From: Pseudomonadota bacterium
GTDB taxonomy: Bacteria > Pseudomonadota > Gammaproteobacteria > Steroidobacterales > JBCBZW01
NCBI GenBank assembly: GCA_039193195.1
Contig: JBCCWS010000010.1
Span: 84,934-148,933, forward strand
Length of the DNA stretch: 64,000 nt
Direction: 5' to 3'
The stretch's first letter is position 1; each line of letters starts with the position of its first letter. This document shows, piece after piece, positions 43,501-50,013 of this stretch. A program made the translations under genes and the position numbers. Below the pieces are notes generated by a model. That model had not been told where the DNA came from. It saw nothing but the letters and a program-made list of their open reading frames with translations, and did no database searches.

Positions 43501-45894
43501 CACGTCACCTGCAAACTTCTGCATCTGCACCACTTGAGCGCTGGTGTTGATGCCCTCCATCGCAGGGTTGTCGACCACCGTCGACACGCCGCCAGCGAAG
43601 TTGTCGAAGACGAAGCCGGCCGGATCACCCTCGAAGTCAAGGCTGGTGCCATCGTCTGCACCGCCATCGTCCATAGCGTCGTCGCCGCCGTCGTCAGCGC
43701 CGCTGCCGACCACGTCGATGTCGTCAGCAAACCAGGTCTGCGCGCCCACGTCGGCGCCAGAGGCACCGAAGTTGAAGAACAACACCACGCGGTCGTAGGT
43801 GGCGGCAGGATCAAACGCGGCTGTGCCTTCGGCCTGGTCGAGGAAGTTGAAGGTCAGGGTCTCCCAGCCGTTAGCAACGGTGGTAGTTGCCTCAGTCTCT
43901 ACGGAGATCGTCGCGTCGGCTGAGTTCTCGACCTTCAGTCGAATCTGCGCCCCGGCCTGGGGGCCGTTCACCCGGACGGTCATCTGCGGCGCCATCGCGT
44001 CGAGGGGAATCGTGCCGACCGTTTCGTTATCACTGGTGGAGATCACGGTGCCAGCGAAGGTCTCTGCGGCATCGGAGCGGTTGACCTGGAGCACCATGTT
44101 GGCGCCGTCAGCCGGGTCTGCCGCTATCACCGAGTCCTCGGCGCCGCCGAAGCCACGGGTGGCGTAAGTCAGCGCCGGATCGTCGAAGGTGATGGCGTCG
44201 AAGTTGCTACCGCCGCCATCGCCGCCGTCATCCTCGGCACCGACCACGGCCACGTCGTCGAAGAGGAAAGTCTGCGCGCCAGCCTCTCCGCCGGTGGCGC
44301 CAAAGTTGAAGAAGATCGCCACCCGGTCGTAAACCGCGGCGGGGTTGAAGGCGGAGGTGCCCTCAGCCTGGTTCAGGAAGTTGAAGGTGAGCGTCTCGAA
44401 CTCGTTGGCGACGGTGGTCATCACCTCCGTCTCGACGGAGATCGCCGGATCGCCTGAGTTCTCGACCTTCAAACGCACTGGGATACCCACGCCCGGGGAA
44501 CGTACTCGCACCGTCATCTGCGGTGCCATAGCGTTCAAGGGAAGCGCACCAACAGTCTCGTTCTCACCAGTGCTCACAACGGTGCCCGCGAAGGTCTCGG
44601 CGGCGTCGGAGCGGTTGACCTGCGCGACCTGGCTGCCCGCATCGCCTGGGTCGGCGACTAGTGTGGAATCCTCAGCACCGCCGAAGCCCCGCAACGCGTA
44701 GGCGATGTTGGGGTCATCGAAGGTGATGGTGGTGAAGCTGGGACCGTCGTCGCCATCATCCGGCTCATCGCCACAGGAGGTGTCCTGTTGGATGTTGTCG
44801 ATGAAGAAGGTCCAGTTGGCGGAATCGTTGTCTGCATCACCGAGCACGCCGTTATCGAAGATGAAGGTGATGGCGTTGCTCGCAGGACCGGCGGTGCTGC
44901 CGCGGAAGTCGTAGCAAAGCTCCTCCCAGACGCCGCTGCCGCTGTGCTCCAGCGTGCGCTCCTGGTCGAGGCCTTCGAACTTGAACAGCAGGGGAACGCG
45001 CCGGTCTGCGCGCACTTGGACCTTGAACACCTCGCCTTCGCTGAAGTCGACGTTGCTGCCGAGGCTGAGCGTGCTGCCACCGAAGGGCTCGCCGGCGAAC
45101 TTTTGCGAGCGCGCGGCCTGCGGGCTGGCGTTGATGCCACTGGTATCGGGGTTGGCCGTGACGATGGTAACGCCGCCCGCAAAGCCGGCACCTTCGCCGA
45201 AGTCGAAGTTCGCCGCGTCACCCTCGAAGTCGACACTGAGCGCACCGCCGGCGCCACCGCCGCCGCCGACGTCATCACAGCTGGAGAGCTGCTCGATCTC
45301 ATCGAAGTAGAAGGTCCACGCGCTGGGATCGTTGGCAGCGTCACCGACGACACCGTTGTCGAAGATGACGGTGATGCCCGTGTCTTCGGTGCCCGTCGTC
45401 CCGGCAAAGTCGAAGCACAGGAACTCCCAGCTCGCGCTGCCGCTGTGATTTTCCGTTAGTTCGACGTTGAGCCCTTCGAACTTGAACAGCATGGGCACGG
45501 GGCGCTCAGCCCAGACTGCGACGCGGATGGCCGTGCCGTCCGCGAGGTCGATGTCCTCGTTGAGCGCTAAGGTGGTGCCGCCGAAGGGCTCCGCAGCGAA
45601 CTTTTGTGCCCGCGCTACCTTCTCACTGCCATTGACCGCGTCGGGCCCCGGGTTGTCGACAATGGCCGTTGAGCCACCGGCGAAGTCCATGAACATCGCA
45701 GCGCCGCAAGCGTCCTCGAAGTTGATGGCGCTGTCGCAGTCGACGACCACGTCGTCACCGGGCCCTTCCGCGGCGGGCGTCCCCGGGATGGACTGCTGGC
45801 CCTCACCGGTGCCGAAGCACCCAGCTAGCAGCGCGTAAGCAAAGGGTAGAAGATAGATACCGCGGGAGAGCCGCGCGTTCGCCGGAGCCTTCAT
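37570..45894 (-). CDS. Giant surface lipoprotein with 16 tandem carbohydrate-binding-like domains
   Basis: The 2774-residue product has a lipobox (ALLAGC, Cys 26) and then 15 jelly-roll-like repeats of two kinds plus a distinct C-terminal domain. Type A (9 copies, about 150 residues) opens with a DFEGD/FDFG motif and contains LFKLEGLNQER, ELCYDF and WTFYYDDIQQ. Type B (6 copies, about 165 residues) opens FxTITFDDP and contains LRGFxGAEDS, VNRS, MTVRV, SVETEATTTV and FFNFGAxG. The order is A A B B A B B A A B A A A A B. The last domain (about 2620-2774, LTLNGNFETGTLDGW...) looks like CBM4/9. Linkers are Asp/Gly-rich. No catalytic signature is present. The inferred role is capture of polysaccharide at the cell surface. 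Operator site 2 lies 98 bases upstream. Confidence 0.85.
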   Translation of the reverse strand: MKAPANARLSRGIYLLPFAYALLAGCFGTGEGQQSIPGTPAAEGPGDDVVVDCDSAINFEDACGAAMFMDFAGGSTAIVDNPGPDAVNGSEKVARAQKFAAEPFGGTTLALNEDIDLADGTAIRVAVWAERPVPMLFKFEGLNVELTENHSGSASWEFLCFDFAGTTGTEDTGITVIFDNGVVGDAANDPSAWTFYFDEIEQLSSCDDVGGGGGAGGALSVDFEGDAANFDFGEGAGFAGGVTIVTANPDTSGINASPQAARSQKFAGEPFGGSTLSLGSNVDFSEGEVFKVQVRADRRVPLLFKFEGLDQERTLEHSGSGVWEELCYDFRGSTAGPASNAITFIFDNGVLGDADNDSANWTFFIDNIQQDTSCGDEPDDGDDGPSFTTITFDDPNIAYALRGFGGAEDSTLVADPGDAGSQVAQVNRSDAAETFAGTVVSTGENETVGALPLNAMAPQMTVRVRSPGVGIPVRLKVENSGDPAISVETEVMTTVANEFETLTFNFLNQAEGTSAFNPAAVYDRVAIFFNFGATGGEAGAQTFLFDDVAVVGAEDDGGDGGGSNFDAITFDDPALTYATRGFGGAEDSVIAADPADGANMVLQVNRSDAAETFAGTVISTSDNETVGTIPLDAMAPQMTVRVNGPQAGAQIRLKVENSADATISVETEATTTVANGWETLTFNFLDQAEGTAAFDPAATYDRVVLFFNFGASGADVGAQTWFADDIDVVGSGADDGGDDAMDDGGADDGTSLDFEGDPAGFVFDNFAGGVSTVVDNPAMEGINTSAQVVQMQKFAGDVFGGSTLALPEGIDFANGPAFTMKVWSRRVVPVLFKLEGLNQERSADHDGGAMWQDLCYDFTGATSGDPVTGVTVIFDLGNAGDAENDPDNWTFFYDDIQQTTSCSADDGDDGGADDRPAFETITFDDPDIAYALRGFEGAEDSSLVVDPVDASSMVLRVNRSEAAQLFAGTVISTGDNESSGAINLDPMAPQMTVRVNGPQVGAQIRLKIEDSTDETVSVETEATTTVANGWETLTFDFLNQVSGTAAFDPSATYDKIVLFFNFGAEGGDVGAQTWFADDIAVALDEGEDDGELGAGFETVTFDDAAVEYTLRGFEGAEDSSLAVDPLDGANMVLQVNRSAEAQLFAGTVISTLPNESVGEIELDPAAPVMSVRVNGPAAGAQIRLKIEDSTDETVSVETEATTSIVDGWESLNFNFSNPVANTAAFDPNATYDKIVLFFNFGAEGAGVGAQTWYADDIAVGAASDGGDDGDDGVVGPTNVDFEGDPAAFDFGPDGGFDGGVSTVIENPVSGGINTSAQVAQMQKFAGADFGGSTLQLPEGIDFANGEAFTVRVWSTREVPLLFKLEGLNQERSAAHAGGSQWQELCYDFAGATAGDPVSGITFIFDLGAVGDAANDPDFWTFYYDDVRQTTSCPIEDDDGGDDGDDGGVEGPTTLDFEGDPANFEFEDFEGGVATVIDNPVASGLNTSAQVVQMQKFAGEDFGGSTLPLPAGVDFTQGEAFTMTVWSPRTVPVLFKLEGLNQERPDDHDGGAVWQELCYDFSGMTNGEAVTGITVIFDLGMVGDAANNPDDWTFYYDDIQQTTSCPAEEDEDDVADRGVFETITFDNPDLAYALRGFEGAEDSALVVDPVDASSMVLRVNRSNMAQSFAGTVIFTGDNESVGVIDLDPVAPQMTVRVNGPQAGAQIRLKIEDSTNEMVSVETEATTTLADGWETLTFDFLNPVANTAAFDSNATYDKVVLFFNFGIEGTDAGLQTWFADDIAIATQMGEPGLFPVDFEAAADTYDFGPEAGFEGGVSTVIPNPVAGGLNGSAQVAQMQKFEGEDFAGSTLSLGEDVDFTRGEAFRMKVWASRSVPVLFKFEGLDQERALNHSGSGMWEELCFDFTNTALGGAPSNAITFIFDLGTVGDAMGSPDDWTFFFDDIEQVDNCGPPAEFPIDFEAAPDSYDFGPEAGFAGGVSLVVPNPDQSGLNTTAQTVRMQKFGGETFAGSTLSLGASVDFDAGESFRMKVWSARPVPVLFKFETLNQERTVNHPGGGTWEELCFDFGGTTIGPRSNAITFIFDNGVLGDADGDAENWTFYYDEIEQIESCPLAQFPITFEDAPDSYDFGPDAGFGGGVSEVVGNPDASGLNTTPQVAQMRKFAGEPFGGSTLSAGSVDFSDGEIFTMKVWSARPVPVLFKFETLNREREVLHPGGSAWQELCFDFTGDTAGPRPNAITFIFDNGVPGNAGGDANSWTFFYDEITRVDECGEPPPDPEPLPMVEPVDFESGEANFADFEGGVATVISNPDASGINPSDFVGEMQKFAGATFAGSTYLLGDAFSFASGDSYLMKVRAQREVEVTLKLEPLNMERTALYSGSGTWEELCFDFADVGGNITGLTLIFDNGVAGDAAGDPDSWTFQFDDIAPTSAGCGADDVPPPAEVFAAITFDDPEVNYTLADFNGSASVITNDPAGGMNMVALSVRTDTALEAAGTTVGVLEGNSVPRLPLNVLRTTMTVRVFAPAAGIPVRMKIENAEDGNVSVEAEASTTVANDWETLVFDFANQVPGTAQFDPAATYSKISIFFNFGALGADVGEQMYYFDDIDVGEATDDNADPDELTLNGNFETGTLDGWTLFDNGGQLRIEDMDASEGSFSGNLIAGPGQNPVIKQEFLAVGTVMAGDTVSISLDMKATFAGAGPKFVVEFFTEQSGDGVFPQTIDDIQTAPADWTNFSYTATVGDDPARGITLQLVAICSGDQGCLADVLIDNVSVKLVP

Positions 45895-45991
45895 AGTCTA
45901 ATCCCTAGTCGTACTTACTTTTTTATTATTTTTGTTAGTTATGGGCGTGACCAGTAAGTCACGCCTGCCTAATCCGTAGGCCGGCCCGGAA

Positions 45992-46005
45992 TGACAGCGC
46001 TGTCA
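45992..46005. promoter_or_regulatory. LacI-type operator, site 2
   Basis: TGACAGC-GCTGTCA is identical to site 1 and lies between the GH16 lipoprotein gene (upstream, same strand) and the giant lipoprotein gene. A second pair of the same half-sites, TGACA and TGTCA with a six-base spacer, follows at 46014-46029 and could bind the regulator more weakly. Read on the minus strand, the outer arm supplies TTGACA, but no good -10 box is evident. Confidence 0.82.
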
Positions 46006-46051
46006 GACAATCATGACAATAAACTGTCAAGGCGAGCGCCCGCCGCAACGT

Positions 46052-47008
46052 TCAAGACTCGCCGGAGTACACCCGCACGTAGTCCACTTCCATGGTCACC
46101 GGAAAGGCCGTGTCGATTGTCGGCGGTCCGGGGAAGCTGCCGCCGACGGCGACGTTAAGCAGAATGTAGAACGGCTGATCGAAGGGCGCGGGGAAAGGTG
46201 CGGCCGTCGACGACCAGGCATTCTGCGTGGCATAGAGCACGTCATCGACGTACCAGCGGATCTCCGTCTCATCCCACTCCACTGCGTAGACGTGGAACTC
46301 CTCAGACACATCCGTAGACGGCGTGTAGGTCTCTGAGGTGCTTAGGTTGCTCGGAAACTCACCGCCGAAGTGGATCGTGCCGAAAATCTCGTTGCCGCCC
46401 GTGCCGTCGAGATTGACCGCCTCCATGACGTCGATCTCGCCGCTGGCCGCCCAGTCGCCGTAAGGGCTGTCCTGGCCGAGGAGCCAAAAGGCCGGCCAGA
46501 TGCCTTGGCCAGCCGGCAACTTCATGCGCGCTTCGATGCGCCCGTAGCGTACGGCCACACGATCGCGCGTGTTGATGCGTGCCGAGGTGTAGTTGTAGCC
46601 GTTGCTGGACTCGCGGCGCGCCGTAATCTTGAGCGTGCCATCGCTTACCTGGGCACTGTTGGGCAGGTACCACTGCAGCTCGTTGTTGCCCCAGCCGACC
46701 AAGCCGTACTGCGAGCCGTCGCCGGTCTCGAAGAACCAGGTCTCGGGATCTACACGGTCGCCGTCGAACTCGTCGCTGAAGATGAGAGTCATCGCCCCGC
46801 CCATGGACACCTGAGCGTTGTCGAATAGCTTGAGCGTGGGGCTGTTAATGTTCTCGTTGTCGATCGCGCTGTCGTCGACCTCGGCGACTACCTCCAGGCG
46901 ATCGACCTGGGACAGCGGCGCCTCACGGTCTCCGTTGCAAGCGGCGACGCCGGCGATCAGCGACAGCAAGATGACTCGCTGCAGCAATGCAGATGAAGCT
47001 CGCGTCAT
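46052..47008 (-). CDS. GH16 beta-1,3-glucanase lipoprotein
   Basis: The 318-residue product has a lipobox (GVAAC, Cys 24), a 45-residue linker and a GH16 domain at about 72-315. The catalytic motif is GEIDVMEAV, giving Glu 191, Asp 193 and Glu 196, and the domain closes with VDYVRVYSGES. The pattern, including WGNNELQWY and YGRIEARMKLPAGQGIWPAFWLL, is that of laminarinases, which cut internal beta-1,3 links. The Cys anchor suggests an outer-membrane location. The ATG at 47008 is preceded at once by a G-run; the TTG at 47029 is less likely. It is transcribed from operator site 3 and followed by the giant lipoprotein gene, which has its own operator. Confidence 0.93.
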   Translation of the reverse strand: MTRASSALLQRVILLSLIAGVAACNGDREAPLSQVDRLEVVAEVDDSAIDNENINSPTLKLFDNAQVSMGGAMTLIFSDEFDGDRVDPETWFFETGDGSQYGLVGWGNNELQWYLPNSAQVSDGTLKITARRESSNGYNYTSARINTRDRVAVRYGRIEARMKLPAGQGIWPAFWLLGQDSPYGDWAASGEIDVMEAVNLDGTGGNEIFGTIHFGGEFPSNLSTSETYTPSTDVSEEFHVYAVEWDETEIRWYVDDVLYATQNAWSSTAAPFPAPFDQPFYILLNVAVGGSFPGPPTIDTAFPVTMEVDYVRVYSGES

Positions 47009-47091
47009 GTCCCCCCCGGGAGTTCGCAATTTCGCCGGCGCTCGATGCTACGCGGCATTGATTTGTTGTGTGCGCAAGAAGTAGCAAGAGC

Positions 47092-47105
47092 TGACAACGT
47101 TGTCA
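47092..47105. promoter_or_regulatory. LacI-type operator, site 3, overlapping a -35 box
   Basis: TGACAAC-GTTGTCA is a perfect 14-bp palindrome. Read towards the GH16 gene, a consensus -35 TTGACA lies inside it, and TACTTC follows after 17 bases as a weak -10. Repressor binding here would block polymerase directly. It lies 84 bases upstream of the GH16 ATG. Confidence 0.82.
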
Positions 47106-47505
47106 ATTTATCCAGTGTTCGTCGATTCCACACGGGGAAAGGCGCGATACACAATTCGCGTACTTCGCCACCGGCACAGCGCTAGGGCTCCTGTCCGCAA
47201 TCCCCGGAACCGGCTGTTTCCTAACGCAATCTCAAAACAACCTGGCACCTGGCGCACCCAATGAGACGCGGCCGACCTGGGCCGACAAATGGCGCATCCA
47301 CGCGGCGCGGAGGGAGAACAGTTTCACACTTCCTTCGCGCGCAATAAGCGAGCGTTCTGTGAAGTCGCGGCACCAATGGGGGTATTCCGATTACTGAATT
47401 CAATAGCTTGCTGGGTGCGCAGGGCGCGTGTTGCTTAGCGATACAGGCGCCCACTCGAAGGACGCTGGCCCTCGTGTAGAGCCACATTCGCTCGGCGTCG
47501 GGCGC
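47106..47505. other. Intergenic stretch, no supported gene
   Basis: About 400 bases between operator site 3 and the downstream end of the GH3 gene. An 88-codon frame at 47221-47487 (minus strand) is Arg/Cys/Pro-rich, has no recognisable motif and no ribosome site, and is not called. AGGCGCCC at 47445-47452 and GGGCGCCT at 47500-47507 are inverted copies 47 bases apart at the GH3 stop and might form a termination stem. Confidence 0.35.
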
Positions 47506-49722
47506 CTAGTGCTCCTCGAGCCAGAAGCCCGCCTGCAGGGATGCCTGGGCGTCGCCGCCAACCCAAAGATGAAACTCGCCGGCCTCGGTCCGTCGTTGCT
47601 GATCGCGACCGTAGAAGGCGAGATCCTCCGGCGCCAAACGGCAGGTGATGCGGCGGCGCTCGCCCGGCGCGAGGCGCACGCGCTCGAAGGCTTTGAGCTC
47701 ACGCATCGGCCGCGTCACGCTACCCACCAGATCGCGCACGTACCACTGCACCACCTCCACGCCCTCGTGAGCGCCTGCATTTTCGAGCTCAACGCTCGCC
47801 ACCACGTCATCTCCCAGACGAACTCGGTCTTGCTCCAAATGCAGATCGCGGTAGACGAAGCGCGTGTACGAGAGCCCGTAGCCGAAGGGAAACAGCGGGG
47901 TGTAGCCCGCATCGAGGTGAAAGGACGTCATCCCCAAGGATAGCTGCGGCGCGTGAGGGTCGATGTCGTCGATATGCACGATACTCTGCGGCGTTGGCGG
48001 CTTACCTGTGTTCTTCTGCGAGTGGTAGATGGGCACCTGGCCCACCATGCGCGGGAAGCTCGCCGGTAGCTTGCCACTCGGCACCGCGTGGCCAAACAGC
48101 AGCTCTGCAATCGCCGGCCCCGCCATGGCGCCGCCGTGCCACGCGATCAACAACGCATCCAGATGCTCGACCACAGCGCCCAAGGTCAGCGGCCGCCCGG
48201 CCATGACCACCCCGATCACCGGTCGCTCGAGCGCCGCCAGGCGCTGCACGAGGGTGGCCTGGGCGCCGGGCAGATCGATCTGCGCGCGGCAGTGAGCCTC
48301 GCCGCTAAGGATCGCCTCTTCACCAATGCACACGACCACCGCATCAGCCCGCTGTGCAAGGTCGACGGCGGTCTCGATGCCGCTCACATCTCGCTCCCGT
48401 GAGGTGGCTAGCGCCGCCTCGTAGGTGACCTCCACCTCATCGCCCAAGAGCTCGCGAAGCGCCCGCAGTGGCGTAACGCTCATGGAGGGATCTCCATCGA
48501 AGATCCACGTGCCTAACTGATCGTGTACGGCATCGGCGAGCGGCCCGATCACCGCGAGGCGCTCGAGGCTCTGCGCGTCCAGGGGCAACACGCCGCCTTC
48601 GTTACGCAGCAACACGGCGCTCGCAAGCGCCGCACGTTTCGCCACGTCGAGTGCGTCTGGCGCACCTGGCGGCGGGAACTTACTAACGTCTGTGTAAGGT
48701 TGCTCAAAGAGATTCAGGGAGAACTTCAGAGCGAGGATACGGGCGACCGCCTGATCGATTAGTGACAGGGGGACATCACCTTGCGCGATCAACTCCTCGA
48801 GATGCTTGACGTAGGCATCGCCGTGCATCTCCATGTCCACGCCGGCCGTCATTGCCTCCCGCGCGCTCTCGCGATCGTTGACGGTGAGCCCATGAATGGC
48901 GAGCTGGCGGACCGAATCCCAGTCGCTCACGACCAGGGCTTCGCTGCCCCATTCCTCGCGCAGTACGGTGCGTAGCAACCACACGTTGGCACTCGCCGGT
49001 ACCCCATCGATATCGCTGAAGGAGCTCATCAGTGACGTCACGCCTGCCTTGACAGCGGCGCGGAAGGGCGGGAGGTAGACATTGCGCAGCTCGTTCTCGG
49101 GCACGTTGGTGGCGGCGTAGTCTCGCCCTCCCTCCACCGCCCCGTAGCCAGCGAAGTGCTTAGCGCAGGCGGCCACGCTGCCAGGCGTCCCCAACGCCTC
49201 CCCCTGATAGCCCCGCACCATCGCCGCGCCGAGCGTCGCTGCGAGCGTAGGATCCTCTCCGAAGCTCTCCGCGATACGCCCCCAGCGTGGATCGCGAGAG
49301 ACATCGAGCATCGGCGAGAAGGTCCAGTTCACGCCACTTGCCGCGGCCTCCCGAGCGGCGATCCGCGCCGCCTCCTCCACCAGCTGCGGATCCCAGGTAG
49401 ACGCTTGCGCCAAGGGAATCGGCATCACGGTCTTGAAGCCGTGGATCACATCGCGGCCCATGAGCAGGGGAATCCCGAGGCGACTCTCCTCCACGGCCCG
49501 ACGCTGCATTTCGTTGACTATATCAACGTCTACTTCGTTGAGGACAGACCCCACTCGCCCCTCGGGCAGGGCCCAAGCGAGATAGTCGTGCAGATGCGCC
49601 TCGCCGGCGTTGATCTGATGCAGCTGCCCAATCTTCTCCCCCAGGGTCATCTTGGCGAGGAGCGATTGAACGCGCGGGTCGTCGACCTCGACCCGGGAGG
49701 GCAGGGAGCTGAAGCGGTCCAT
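47506..49722 (-). CDS. GH3 beta-glucosidase (BglX-like), cytoplasmic
   Basis: The 738-residue protein has the two-domain GH3 core and a C-terminal fibronectin-III-like domain. The N-terminal barrel contains KHFAGYG (about 188) and the nucleophile motif VVSDWDSV (Asp 267); the second domain begins near residue 370 and includes GEEAILSGEAHCRAQIDLP, the region of the acid/base Glu. GH3 enzymes release terminal glucose from beta-glucosides. There is no signal peptide, in contrast to periplasmic BglX, so it should act on imported oligosaccharides. It diverges from the GPH transporter gene, with operator site 4 between them, a natural uptake-plus-hydrolysis pair. Confidence 0.93.
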   Translation of the reverse strand: MDRFSSLPSRVEVDDPRVQSLLAKMTLGEKIGQLHQINAGEAHLHDYLAWALPEGRVGSVLNEVDVDIVNEMQRRAVEESRLGIPLLMGRDVIHGFKTVMPIPLAQASTWDPQLVEEAARIAAREAAASGVNWTFSPMLDVSRDPRWGRIAESFGEDPTLAATLGAAMVRGYQGEALGTPGSVAACAKHFAGYGAVEGGRDYAATNVPENELRNVYLPPFRAAVKAGVTSLMSSFSDIDGVPASANVWLLRTVLREEWGSEALVVSDWDSVRQLAIHGLTVNDRESAREAMTAGVDMEMHGDAYVKHLEELIAQGDVPLSLIDQAVARILALKFSLNLFEQPYTDVSKFPPPGAPDALDVAKRAALASAVLLRNEGGVLPLDAQSLERLAVIGPLADAVHDQLGTWIFDGDPSMSVTPLRALRELLGDEVEVTYEAALATSRERDVSGIETAVDLAQRADAVVVCIGEEAILSGEAHCRAQIDLPGAQATLVQRLAALERPVIGVVMAGRPLTLGAVVEHLDALLIAWHGGAMAGPAIAELLFGHAVPSGKLPASFPRMVGQVPIYHSQKNTGKPPTPQSIVHIDDIDPHAPQLSLGMTSFHLDAGYTPLFPFGYGLSYTRFVYRDLHLEQDRVRLGDDVVASVELENAGAHEGVEVVQWYVRDLVGSVTRPMRELKAFERVRLAPGERRRITCRLAPEDLAFYGRDQQRRTEAGEFHLWVGGDAQASLQAGFWLEEH

Positions 49723-49813
49723 GAGTTACTCGAGAGCGTGCCGGATGGCGGATACGGCAACGCACCATGCCTATTGTGTCGTGAGCGCCCCGTCTGGTCC
49801 TTCTAGCAATGAT

Positions 49814-49827
49814 TGACAACGCTGTCA
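49814..49827. promoter_or_regulatory. LacI-type operator, site 4, between divergent promoters
   Basis: TGACAAC-GCTGTCA differs from a perfect palindrome at one position. Its flanks make TTGACA on both strands (49813-49818, and 49828-49823 in reverse), so each arm doubles as a -35 box. Facing the GH3 gene, TAGAAG lies 17 bases on. One bound repressor could silence both the GH3 gene and the GPH transporter gene. Confidence 0.8.
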
Positions 49828-50013
49828 ATTTCGAGGAAAACTGCGTCGATAAATTGCGTGGAATGAAACCGGGTGGACGCTTAAGGCCCAGGACCAAGCC
49901 GCCCCCAAACCCAAACCAGGGCTGCTTGCCAGTCAATGAGCGGCCGTCGGGACCGCCCTTTCTGTCCCGCTCTTCCACCTCTCAAATCACAACCACAATA
50001 GAGTGCACGCGAC

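Noticed and set aside
31696..46005. SusC/SusD-type glycan uptake pair
   Set aside because: No TonB-dependent plug domain or SusD-like helical lipoprotein is present; the lipoproteins here are beta-rich or unrelated and the barrel is fused to a glycosidase.
47221..47487. 88-codon minus-strand frame upstream of the GH16 gene
   Set aside because: No motif or ribosome site and an unusual Arg/Cys/Pro composition; more likely non-coding.
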